Positions 36,124-43,809 of a stretch of 64,000 nucleotides of DNA are shown here, in pieces. The stretch lies in the NCBI GenBank assembly GCA_963422285.2, contig OY729419.2, positions 1,550,001-1,614,000 on the forward strand, given 5' to 3'. Every line of letters starts with the position of its first letter. Positions within the stretch are counted from its first letter, which is position 1. The DNA comes from VXYL01 sp963422285. Its GTDB lineage: Bacteria > Pseudomonadota > Gammaproteobacteria > Pseudomonadales > Azotimanducaceae. The notes below the pieces were generated by a model, which was given only the letters and a program-made list of their open reading frames with translations, made no database searches and was not told the origin of the DNA. A program made the translations under genes and the position numbers.

Positions 36124-39100
36124 ATGAGACAGCTACAGGAATTCCTCGCCGTCGCCTTGGCCGAGATGCGCTCGGCGCGACGACTGGTGCGAACGTGGCT
36201 GTTCATCGTGCTGAGCATGCTGACGGGCTTGCTTTCCTATCTCTACTACGCCGGCATCCACGGTGTCACATCGAGCATGTCGGCCACCATCGGCTCCATC
36301 CAACCGCGCTTTCTGATGGCGTCGGTGGGCGTCTTCATGCTGTGGATATTCGTGGTGGCCATCGTCTTCCTCGCCTTCGACATCCGGGCTCGGGATCAGC
36401 GCGATCGCATGGCGGAAGTGCTGGACTCCCGGGCGGTGGGGAATCTGGCGCTGCTGGGCGGCCGGCTGGCCGGTCTGGTGTTCATCGCTTGGCTGTCGGT
36501 CCTGCTGCTGGTGCTGCTGATTCAGTCCCTCGGCAGCATTGCGTTGGCGTTCGACTGGCCGTTCGGCGAACCGGTGGAGCCGGTCTCCATGCTGGCCTTC
36601 CTGACCATCGACGCGGTACCGCTGCTGGTGCTGTGGGGCACCGTGGTGATCCTGCTGGCGACCACGCTGCGCAACCGCCTGCTGGTGGCCATCGTCGCCC
36701 TGGCGCTGCTGGGCGCACAGCTTTGGGTGTTGTTCCAGCTCCCGCTGTACCTGATGCCGCCGCTGTCCGGCTTGTCCGGGTTCAGCAACGTCCTCTCGGA
36801 CGTGGTGCCGCGCTTCGCCACCGCCAGCGAGCTGTTCCAGCGCGCCTGCCTCCTGCTGCTGGCCGCCGGCTTGCTGCTGGCCGCGGCCGCGACGCATCCG
36901 CGCCCGGATCAAGGCTCGCGCGCACGGAGGTTGGCGGCCGGCGTCGGGCTGGCCGCGGCCGGCTGCGCCGGCATCTTTTTCCTTGCCTGGCAGGCCACGG
37001 CCGCCATGTCGCAGCGGGCGGATTGGCTGGCCGCCCACCAAGCCCGGCAGGACGACGTCGCTGCCGATGTCGAACGGATAGGCGGTCGGGTGGCCATCGC
37101 TCCAGGCGATGCGCTGGAGCTGGATTTGAAATATCGGCTTGCGATACCCGAACCCCTCGACCAGCTAGTGTTCAGCCTGAATCCGGGCATGACGGTGAAG
37201 TCGCTGCGCCTCGATGGCCAAGCGGCAAGCTACAGCCATGAACTCGGCCTGCTCGTCGTGGACTTGCCGGCGCCCCTTGCCGTCGGCAGCGAGGCGACGC
37301 TGACGCTCGCCGCCGCTGGCATTCCCGACCCCACATTCGCCTATCTCGACAGCGCCATCGATCTGCCTAGGCAGACCAGCGACGCCGGTGGCTTGACGCT
37401 GCTTGGCTCGGAGGCTTCCCTGTTCGAGTCGGGCTATGTGGCGCTCATGCCCGGCGTGTTCTGGATGCCCGTGCCGGGTGCCGCCACCGGACGCGACGAT
37501 CCCGAGCGGTACGGCAGGGACTACTACACGGTGGATCTGGAAGTGCAGGCGCCCACTGGCTGGCTGGTGGCCGGCCCTGGACGACGACAAGAATCGGACA
37601 GGCACTTCCGCTTCCGCCCCACCGCGCCCGTGCCGGAAGTGGCTCTGATCGCATCCCGCTTCGAGCGTCGCGCCACGACGATCGACGACATCGAGCTGGA
37701 ACTGCTCATGAACCCCAAGCACCTGCGCAACGTGGCGTTCTTCGCCGATGCCGCGGATGTCATTCGGGAACGCATCAAAGAACTGTTCGCCGATGCCGAG
37801 AAGCTGGGGCTAGCCTATCCCTACGGCGGATTGAGCTTGGTCGAGGTGCCGGGACAGCTACGCAGCTACGGCGATGGCTGGCGGATGGGTTCGGTGCAGG
37901 CGATGCCCGGCGTCATGTTGCTGCGCGAGTACGGCTTCCCCACCTCCCGGTTCGACTTCCGCTTCAGGCAACCAGAGAGATTCGAGAAAACTGAAGGCGG
38001 CATCGCAGCGGCCAAGGCCAATGCGCTCGATGGCTTCTTCCAGAACGACGTCAGCGGCGGCAACCCGCTGCACGAAGCCGTGCGCAACCTCTTCGCCTTC
38101 CAAACCGGCGCCCGAGGCGAAGGCGCCATCGCCCTGGACTTCGTCAGCCACGAACTTGCCGTGCAGCTCGTCACGCGGCGCCGTAGCGGCTTCTTCTCGG
38201 CCCATGCCCTTGGCAGCAGCGAGGGCATGCAGGCGCTGATTGGCGAGACGGTCATAAACATGGTGACGGGACAGGCGCAGTCCATCAGCGGCAGCGTGTA
38301 CACCGCGGCGACCAGCCGGCCGTCCATCTGGAATCGCGCCCTCGGCGCGGCGCTGGCCGATTTGCAGCCTGGCGACGATCCGCAGCAGGCGCTGAACGTG
38401 CTGTGGCTGAAGGGCCCCGCCATCGCGGAATCCATCATCGACGGCCTGGGTCGGGATGCCGCGGCGGCGTTTCTGGCCGAGCTGCGCCGGCGCTATGCCG
38501 GGCGCAATTTCACCGCCGCGGACTTCGCCGCGGCGGCCGCGGCCACCGGCGCCGACCTCGCTCCGGTGGTGGGCGACTGGCTGCACGACGCCTCGCTGCC
38601 GGGCTTCCTCACCTCGCCCGTGCAAGCCTTCCGCTTGGCGGACAACGAGCAGGGCCAGCCCCGCTACCAGATTCGCGTACACGTTCGCAACGACGAGCCG
38701 ACGCCGGGGCTGGTGCGGATGCGGTTGCGCTCGCACGGGGACGATGACAGCAGCAGGTTCGAGTTCGGGGCGCCGGTTCGCGTCGAGGGCCATTCGTCGG
38801 TGGAACTCGGTTTGGTGTCCAGCCAGCCACCGACCGACGTATGGGTATCGCCCTACCTGTCCCTGAACCGCCGCGAACTGCACCTCCCTGTGCCGGAGGT
38901 GGATCAGCAGCGGATGGCGAGCGAAGAACCGTTCACCAGTTCCCGGCCCAGCGACTGGCGCCCCGAGGCCGCGGCGGGCATCGTGGTGGACGATCTGGAC
39001 CCAGGCTTTTCCATACGCACGGACAGCGCCCGAGACGGCCTACGTCTCGGCGGCGCAGCGGCATGGAATGCCGGCAGCGCGGATACGGATCAAGGGCTTC

Positions 39101-39561
39101 CCGTTTTTCCCTTGGGCGTCTCCTTCGGTCCCTGGTCCCGCCAGGTGCTGCCGGACGCCTGGGGCAAGTACCGCCACACCCTCGCCCGGGCGCTGCCGGG
39201 AGACGGGCGCGCCGAAGCCGTCTTCGCCGCCACCCTGCCCGCGGCCGGTCGCTGGCGGCTGGACTACCATCTGCCGAACTTGAACTCGCGCATAGGCAGA
39301 GTGCAGACCGTCGGCGGCGGCATCGCCGTTGGCGTCAACGTCGGCGGCACGATCGCGATGGGAACCTACGACATGAAGGTCCTCGCCAATGGCGAGACGA
39401 TGCCGGTGGAGTTCGACGGCACCGCGGCGGAGATCGGCTGGAACGATCTCGGCGACTTCCCGCTGCCTGCCGGCGAGGTAAGCCTGGTGGTCTCCAACGC
39501 GACGTCGGGGCCGGTGGTGGTGGCCGACGCGGTGCGCTGGCGACAGGTGGATGCGCGCTAG
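36124..39561 (+). CDS. ABC-2-type permease fused to M1-peptidase-like and golvesin-like domains (paralogue 2)
   Basis: A 1145-residue paralogue of the preceding protein with the same layout: N-terminal helices (residues 1-310, with FLAFDIRARDQRDRMAEVLDSR), an M1-like region and a C-terminal golvesin-like domain (KYRHTLARALPGDG, LPAAGRWRLDYHLP, GWNDLGDFPLPAG, VVVADAVRWR). At the zinc site it reads SHELAVQ (H676-E677-x-x-x-Q): the first His and the Glu remain, but the second His is Gln or misplaced. GCAGGAGCAGG precedes the ATG, only 13 bases after paralogue 1. The pair probably forms a heterodimeric membrane component for the upstream ATPase. Confidence 0.78.
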   Translation: MRQLQEFLAVALAEMRSARRLVRTWLFIVLSMLTGLLSYLYYAGIHGVTSSMSATIGSIQPRFLMASVGVFMLWIFVVAIVFLAFDIRARDQRDRMAEVLDSRAVGNLALLGGRLAGLVFIAWLSVLLLVLLIQSLGSIALAFDWPFGEPVEPVSMLAFLTIDAVPLLVLWGTVVILLATTLRNRLLVAIVALALLGAQLWVLFQLPLYLMPPLSGLSGFSNVLSDVVPRFATASELFQRACLLLLAAGLLLAAAATHPRPDQGSRARRLAAGVGLAAAGCAGIFFLAWQATAAMSQRADWLAAHQARQDDVAADVERIGGRVAIAPGDALELDLKYRLAIPEPLDQLVFSLNPGMTVKSLRLDGQAASYSHELGLLVVDLPAPLAVGSEATLTLAAAGIPDPTFAYLDSAIDLPRQTSDAGGLTLLGSEASLFESGYVALMPGVFWMPVPGAATGRDDPERYGRDYYTVDLEVQAPTGWLVAGPGRRQESDRHFRFRPTAPVPEVALIASRFERRATTIDDIELELLMNPKHLRNVAFFADAADVIRERIKELFADAEKLGLAYPYGGLSLVEVPGQLRSYGDGWRMGSVQAMPGVMLLREYGFPTSRFDFRFRQPERFEKTEGGIAAAKANALDGFFQNDVSGGNPLHEAVRNLFAFQTGARGEGAIALDFVSHELAVQLVTRRRSGFFSAHALGSSEGMQALIGETVINMVTGQAQSISGSVYTAATSRPSIWNRALGAALADLQPGDDPQQALNVLWLKGPAIAESIIDGLGRDAAAAFLAELRRRYAGRNFTAADFAAAAAATGADLAPVVGDWLHDASLPGFLTSPVQAFRLADNEQGQPRYQIRVHVRNDEPTPGLVRMRLRSHGDDDSSRFEFGAPVRVEGHSSVELGLVSSQPPTDVWVSPYLSLNRRELHLPVPEVDQQRMASEEPFTSSRPSDWRPEAAAGIVVDDLDPGFSIRTDSARDGLRLGGAAAWNAGSADTDQGLPVFPLGVSFGPWSRQVLPDAWGKYRHTLARALPGDGRAEAVFAATLPAAGRWRLDYHLPNLNSRIGRVQTVGGGIAVGVNVGGTIAMGTYDMKVLANGETMPVEFDGTAAEIGWNDLGDFPLPAGEVSLVVSNATSGPVVVADAVRWRQVDAR

Positions 39562-39841
39562 CGGGGATGCCGCCGCCGACCAGGACGATCCCGCCCCCGC
39601 CGGAGCCGCGACTGTCGCCGGCAGCGGTCTTCGCCTTGGCGGCCCTGTGCCTGCCGAGACCGCAGATGCCGCCTGTCGAAGCGCGAGGACGGCGACCTAG
39701 CCCGCGCCGGCCCGCAAGCCGAACGCCGTCTTTGTCATCGGAGAATGGGCGTCTTCGGAGAATGGGCTGCACAGGCGAAAGGGCTGCATCCGCCCCTGTC
39801 GGCATGACGGACTCCGGCACGAGGCACTCGAACAACGGGCG
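39562..39841. other. Intergenic region after the permease operon
   Basis: About 280 bases with no recognisable gene. It lies between the permease stop and the read-through stop of the HepT frame coming from the other strand. Confidence 0.5.
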
Positions 39842-40621
39842 CTATGCAGGCCGATCCCCCGCTGTTCGCCGTAGCGCGGCGGGCGTTGCGCCGGCTGATC
39901 GAGGACTCCGAGGACACTGCCCAGGGTTCGAGATCGTCGAGACCCGCAGCGTTCTCGTTGGTCCGGCCGGCGGCCTTCGAGCCGGCAGTGGGTCCGTTTG
40001 AAACGGGATGCGCCGCGCCGCTGCGGATGCCCTGCGTATTCCCTGCATATTCCCTGCATAGTGCGGCTGAGTGATGCAGCATGACGATGCGGACGCGAAC
40101 CGAGGCGCTGCCTGCGAACCAGGAAGTCCGACCCGCAGCGGAACCAAGCGCAGGATTGAGGGTTCGGCGCATCTTAAGGCGCAATCTCCAGCGTTCGCTC
40201 GATCCAGCGGCACTTTGTCCAGTATCCACTGCCGGAAGGCGACGAGATCGCCAAGGTCGTCGCAAATGGCCCGGTAGGCGAGGCGATGATCGATCGTCGC
40301 GTATTGATGCACGAGTACGTTGCGCAAACCAGCCCACCCGCGCAGTCGCTCTGCAAGCGTCGCGTCGATTTCGCCCGCTTCCTCGATCATTGCGAACGTG
40401 TCGCGGTTCGTGTCGGGCGTACGCAGCCCCTCCTCGGCAATCCAGTTATTGGTCAGGACGATGGCCGCCTCGACCACCAGCTGCAGGTAGCGTTCGGCCA
40501 GATCGTGGATGTCCGGCGTGGCGGTGAACTCCGCCTCTTCAACCTCGCCTAGGCGCGTCGCTCGCGCCAAGTAGATGTGCGACGCGCCGAGCCGTCTCGA
40601 GAATATCTCCCGATCCACCAT
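39842..40621 (-). CDS. hepT: HepT-type RNase toxin with a read-through tail
   Basis: The HEPN toxin of MntA-HepT pairs. From ATG 40621, with GAGGG upstream, MVDREIFSRRLG begins the domain. The nuclease motif Rx4HxY is RNVLVHQY near residue 115. The domain should end around residue 143 (DLVAFRQWILDKVPL), but no stop occurs there and the frame runs on to 39842 through the dispersed repeat, giving 259 residues. A frameshift or lost stop near 40190 is likely, because another frame stops at 40174. No stop separates it from the preceding MntA frame. Confidence 0.72.
   Translation of the reverse strand: MVDREIFSRRLGASHIYLARATRLGEVEEAEFTATPDIHDLAERYLQLVVEAAIVLTNNWIAEEGLRTPDTNRDTFAMIEEAGEIDATLAERLRGWAGLRNVLVHQYATIDHRLAYRAICDDLGDLVAFRQWILDKVPLDRANAGDCALRCAEPSILRLVPLRVGLPGSQAAPRFASASSCCITQPHYAGNMQGIRRASAAARRIPFQTDPLPARRPPAGPTRTLRVSTISNPGQCPRSPRSAGATPAALRRTAGDRPA
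40015..40107 (-). repeat. Dispersed repeat, copy C
   Basis: On the minus strand it reads GCGTCCGCATCGTCATGC then TGCATCACTCAGCC, followed by two ATGCAGGGAAT units and ACGCAGGGCAT, and ends CCGCAGCGGCGCG. It aligns with copies A (14381) and B (53837), and the internal ATGCAGGGAAT duplication is special to this copy. It lies just after the HepT domain. Confidence 0.55.
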
Positions 40622-41034
40622 GCCGCTTCCCTCTTTCAGTCGCCTCACCCTATGCCGCGTGTGTTCGGACAGCCGAGGCTCGATGTCCTGGTAGTCGCGA
40701 ATCGCGCGGATCGCAAAGCGGACCCGTTCTTCCTTGCTTCGCATATGCAGCAGCACGCCGTCGCGCAGTACGCGGTGGCGCAGCAACGGCGGCACGTTGT
40801 TCAGTAGCACGATGTCGAGCAGTTGGGCGGGAACGTCGCCGCCCAAGCGCCGAATGGCGCGGTTGACGCCGCTGGCGCCCATCGCCGACGAATCATCGAC
40901 CAGCACTGCGATGTCGAAGTCGCTGCCCGGGCGCGACTTCCGAACAGGTAGGCGAGGCGCACCTCCGGCAAGGCGGCGATCCGTTCGGCCAGCGAGGTGC
41001 GAATATCCAGCGTAGAGGTCGCGGCCAAAGTCAT
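40622..41034 (-). pseudogene. mntA: MntA-type nucleotidyltransferase antitoxin, frameshifted
   Basis: The antitoxin nucleotidyltransferase of the pair. From ATG 41034 the frame has MTLAATSTLDIRTSL, ALPEVRLAYLFGSRARA with the GS motif. The D-x-D (GSDFDIAVLVDD) is in another frame, starting near 40950. The join GSRAR to GSDFDI is too short compared with the usual GS-x9-D-x-D spacing, so about 14 bases seem to be missing in GCCCGGGCAGC. The remainder continues in the same frame as HepT without a stop. Probably non-functional unless mis-assembled. Confidence 0.7.
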
Positions 41035-41301
41035 GGAGCGTTCGGGTACATGGCCAGACGGGCTTCGACATGCATGGACGACAGCAGGATTGGACGCCAT
41101 TGATGGAAGAAGTGCAAGCAAGGAGCGGTCGCCAACAGCGCCTCGAGCCCGGCCCGCCCTAGACACATCGGGCGCACTCCCACAAGGGGGAGGTGCGCGT
41201 CTTCCTCAACGGCGGACTGCCCGCCGCGGGATCGAGCCGCTGCCGCCGGCGGCCTGTCCGAATGAACCATGAACCAACCGGCCAATGGAGGAGATATCGA
41301 C

Positions 41302-41721
41302 ATGAAGAAACTGAAAACCATGCCGGCACTCGCGCTGGCCTTCGGACTGTTCGGTCTACCGGACGCGCCCGGCATCGTGCCCACCGTCGGCGGCGAAGCG
41401 ATGGCGGCCTGCACCATCGTGAACCCGGCAACCGACCACGCCGTCACGAGGCCGTGCGGGAATCCCATGGACGGCCAGGACAACAACGGCCTTGGCGGTG
41501 GCACAGGCGGACCGAACACCGCGACGGACCAGAAGGAAGCCGGAGATGCTGCCTTGGACTACGACTGGTACGCAGGGGGCAGCAGCTCCGGTGGCTGCGG
41601 ATCCGACAGTGGTGGAGATGCCAACGACGATCGCAAGAGGAAGCCGGAAATGCATTTGACCGATGCGGATTGCCCAGGCGGCCAAAAGGTAGAAGTGATT
41701 CACCGTGGCGTGGAGTGGTAA
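41302..41721 (+). CDS. Small secreted Gly/Asp-rich protein, unknown
   Basis: A 139-residue protein with a signal peptide (MKKLKTMPALALAFGLFGL). The mature part is hydrophilic and Gly-, Asn- and Asp-rich (DNNGLGGGTGGPNTATDQ, GGSSSGGCGSDSGGDANDD), with four Cys. GGAGGAG lies eight bases before the ATG, a strong ribosome site, which supports expression. I do not recognise a family. It may form an operon with the small membrane protein 105 bases downstream. Confidence 0.6.
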   Translation: MKKLKTMPALALAFGLFGLPDAPGIVPTVGGEAMAACTIVNPATDHAVTRPCGNPMDGQDNNGLGGGTGGPNTATDQKEAGDAALDYDWYAGGSSSGGCGSDSGGDANDDRKRKPEMHLTDADCPGGQKVEVIHRGVEW

Positions 41722-41826
41722 GCCGGGTTTGCGCGGACCACAGCCGCCACCATCTCCTTTTTCCTTCGAGGCTACTGCCGCTGCCGTGGCGCTATGCTGG
41801 CCGGATTGACATGGGAGAAACTCGCC

Positions 41827-42003
41827 ATGTCACCGAAAGAATTCAGGAAGCTGTCGCGCAGCAAGCAGTGCGCAAGGGTAGCAACGCTAACGCCGGAACG
41901 CCGTCGCGCTCTTTGGGAAGCCCGCAGCAGCATGACAGCCAGCAAGATCGTGCTGGTGTTCTCCATCGCCTATGCGATCTACATCATCGGGTGGCGACTG
42001 TAA
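41827..42003 (+). CDS. Small membrane protein, unknown
   Basis: A 58-residue protein. The first 35 residues are basic and helical (MSPKEFRKLSRSKQCARVATL), and the C-terminal 19 (KIVLVFSIAYAIYIIGWRL) form one transmembrane helix. GGGAGAA precedes the ATG by seven bases. An in-frame ATG at 41794 is an alternative start. No family recognised. Confidence 0.5.
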   Translation: MSPKEFRKLSRSKQCARVATLTPERRRALWEARSSMTASKIVLVFSIAYAIYIIGWRL

Positions 42004-42462
42004 CTGCACTAGCGAGGCACCAGCACCCTCCGGCAATCAACTACCAAGCCGATGAAGCTCGACAATGGTAAGGAATTCGGGCTCAGGCCGAGGTGGTGAT
42101 CGCTGTGTGCAGCTCTGAACGAACCCCGCCTAAGACGGGATTCGCTCGCTTCTCGGGGACGCCCTGCAAGTGCCTTCATAGGGAGGACCGGCGCTAAGGA
42201 ATCGCTGATCAATCCAGTTTGCGCCATATTCAAGTGACTGGGCCGCCATGAGTTCGATCCACCCATCGACTGGACACGGGACATGCTCGACCAGGGGGCG
42301 CACTGCCTGTCGCACGCCATGAAGTTGGCGATGGGCCTTCCTGCCTCTTCGCTCCACTCTCGATCCTGGAATCCGAGCGCGCCTTTCGGCAGCCGGCTCC
42401 GCCCTGATTCCTGGTAGGATGCGCATCTCCTTTGTGCGCGCTTGCGCAGCCAGGCCCAGCCT
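42004..42462. other. Intergenic region upstream of the RND operon
   Basis: About 460 bases. It has a near-perfect inverted repeat at 42120-42144 (CGAACCCCGCC / GACGGGATTCG) without a T run. A 7-residue reading LDNGKEF near 42060 may be a transposase scrap. No gene seen. The RND operon promoter should lie here; no clear box was identified. Confidence 0.5.
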
Positions 42463-43545
42463 ATGACCTTCTCGCCCCATCGTCGCGCTTGGGCGGCGTT
42501 CGTTCTTCTCGCTGCCGCTGCGGCGTGTTCGCCGCCAGCCGGCAACGCCGATGTGGAGTTCCGCATTCCGGTGGAGGCGTCCGAGGTGGTGGCTGGCACG
42601 GTGGAGGATCTGGTGGTTGCCACCGGCACCCTGCGCACTCGCGAGATCGTCCGGCTCTCCATCGAGACGCCGGGGCACTTGCAGGTCGGGCGCGACGAGT
42701 ACGGTCGCCGGCTCGCGGAAGGCTCTGCGGTGGCGGCGGGGCAGGCCGTGGTCCGGGTCGTCGGCGAGGACGCCCGGCTGCATGCCCGCTTGGAGGCGTC
42801 CCGGCGTTCCCTGGACGTGGCCAAGGCGCAGCTGGATCGGCGGCGCGAGCTGTTCGATGCCAAGCTCGCCACGGAGGAGGAACTCCAGCAGGCGGAAGAA
42901 CGCTACGAGAACGCCCGTCTGGAATACGACCGCAGCACTCTCAACGCCGCCAAGGCCACCCTGGTCACGCCCATCGACGGCGTAATCCTGCGCTTGGCGC
43001 GGGACGCCAGCAACCTGCCGCTGGCGGATGGCCAGCTGGTGGGCGCCGGCTTCGAGGCGGCCCAGATCGCGCCCCTCGATACGCTGATCGCCGACATCGA
43101 CCTGATCGGCCCGGAACTCGCCCGCGTCCATCCAGGCCTGAAGACGCGCATCCGCCACTATGCTTTTACCGACGCGGCGATCGGCGGCGAGGTGATCCGC
43201 TTGTCGCCGGTGATGGATCCGGTCAAGCACACCTTCCGCGCCGAGGTGGCGGTGGACAATGCGGCCATGCTGCTGCGCCCCGGCATGTTCGTCGAGGTCA
43301 CCGTGGTGGTGGAACAGCGCCCGGACGTGCGCGTGGTGCCTCGCCAAGCCGTGGCGGACCGGGGCGGCAACAGCGTGGCGTTCCTGCTCGATGGCCAGCG
43401 GGTGAGCCGCCGCGACGTGCGCTTGGGCCTCGGCGACGACAGCCAAGTGGAGATCCTCGATGGCTTGGCCTTGGGCGACCGCATCGTCGTGCGCGGTCTG
43501 GAAACCCTCACCGACGGCACGCGAGTGCGTGTCATCGGTTCGTAG
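42463..43545 (+). CDS. RND efflux periplasmic adaptor lipoprotein
   Basis: A 360-residue membrane-fusion protein. The N-terminus FVLLAAAAACSPP is a lipoprotein signal with Cys about residue 23. A barrel-sandwich hybrid flanks a helical hairpin (RLEASRRSLDVAKAQLDRRRELF, LATEEELQQAEERYENARLEYD). LVTPIDGVI and a beta-barrel (PLDTLIADIDLIGPELARV) follow. First gene of an operon with two RND permeases. ATG 42463 begins directly with the signal; an in-frame ATG at 42442 is possible. Confidence 0.92.
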   Translation: MTFSPHRRAWAAFVLLAAAAACSPPAGNADVEFRIPVEASEVVAGTVEDLVVATGTLRTREIVRLSIETPGHLQVGRDEYGRRLAEGSAVAAGQAVVRVVGEDARLHARLEASRRSLDVAKAQLDRRRELFDAKLATEEELQQAEERYENARLEYDRSTLNAAKATLVTPIDGVILRLARDASNLPLADGQLVGAGFEAAQIAPLDTLIADIDLIGPELARVHPGLKTRIRHYAFTDAAIGGEVIRLSPVMDPVKHTFRAEVAVDNAAMLLRPGMFVEVTVVVEQRPDVRVVPRQAVADRGGNSVAFLLDGQRVSRRDVRLGLGDDSQVEILDGLALGDRIVVRGLETLTDGTRVRVIGS

Positions 43546-43795
43546 CGTGAAAGTCAGGCACGTTCTCCCTCTGGCGGTTTCGCTTGGCGGAATGGCGGGG
43601 CGGCTGCGGAGCAGTCGCGTCGAGTACGTGTCATCGGCTCGTAGCATGGGGAACCGGCTTCTGGCGGTCTTGCCTCGCGCCCGCGAAGCCGCCGCGTCGT
43701 GCGTGTGATTGGTTCGTAGCGTGAGGATCGAGCGTCTGCCGCTCTTGGCGATTTCGCCGAGCGGAATCGTAGAGCGGCCGCGAAGCCGTCGCGTC
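43522..43795 (+). repeat. Threefold tandem repeat around the adaptor stop codon
   Basis: The 3' end of the adaptor gene (CGAGTGCGTGTCATCGGTTCGTAG) is repeated at 43620 (CGAGTACGTGTCATCGGCTCGTAG) and at about 43698 (CGTGCGTGTGATTGGTTCGTAG). Each copy is followed by related TCTGGCGG.TT and GAAGCCG..GCGTCG segments. Unit lengths are about 78-98 bases. The repeats lie between the adaptor and the first permease gene. Confidence 0.75.
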
Positions 43796-43809
43796 GGAGC
43801 GATGGCGCG

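Noticed and set aside
33654..36218. 854-residue open frame on the minus strand
   Set aside because: Antisense to the giant permease gene, without recognisable domains; explained by GC-rich codon positions.
42055..42080. LDNGKEF reading as a transposase remnant
   Set aside because: Only seven residues resemble an IS3/IS481 core; no flanking support.
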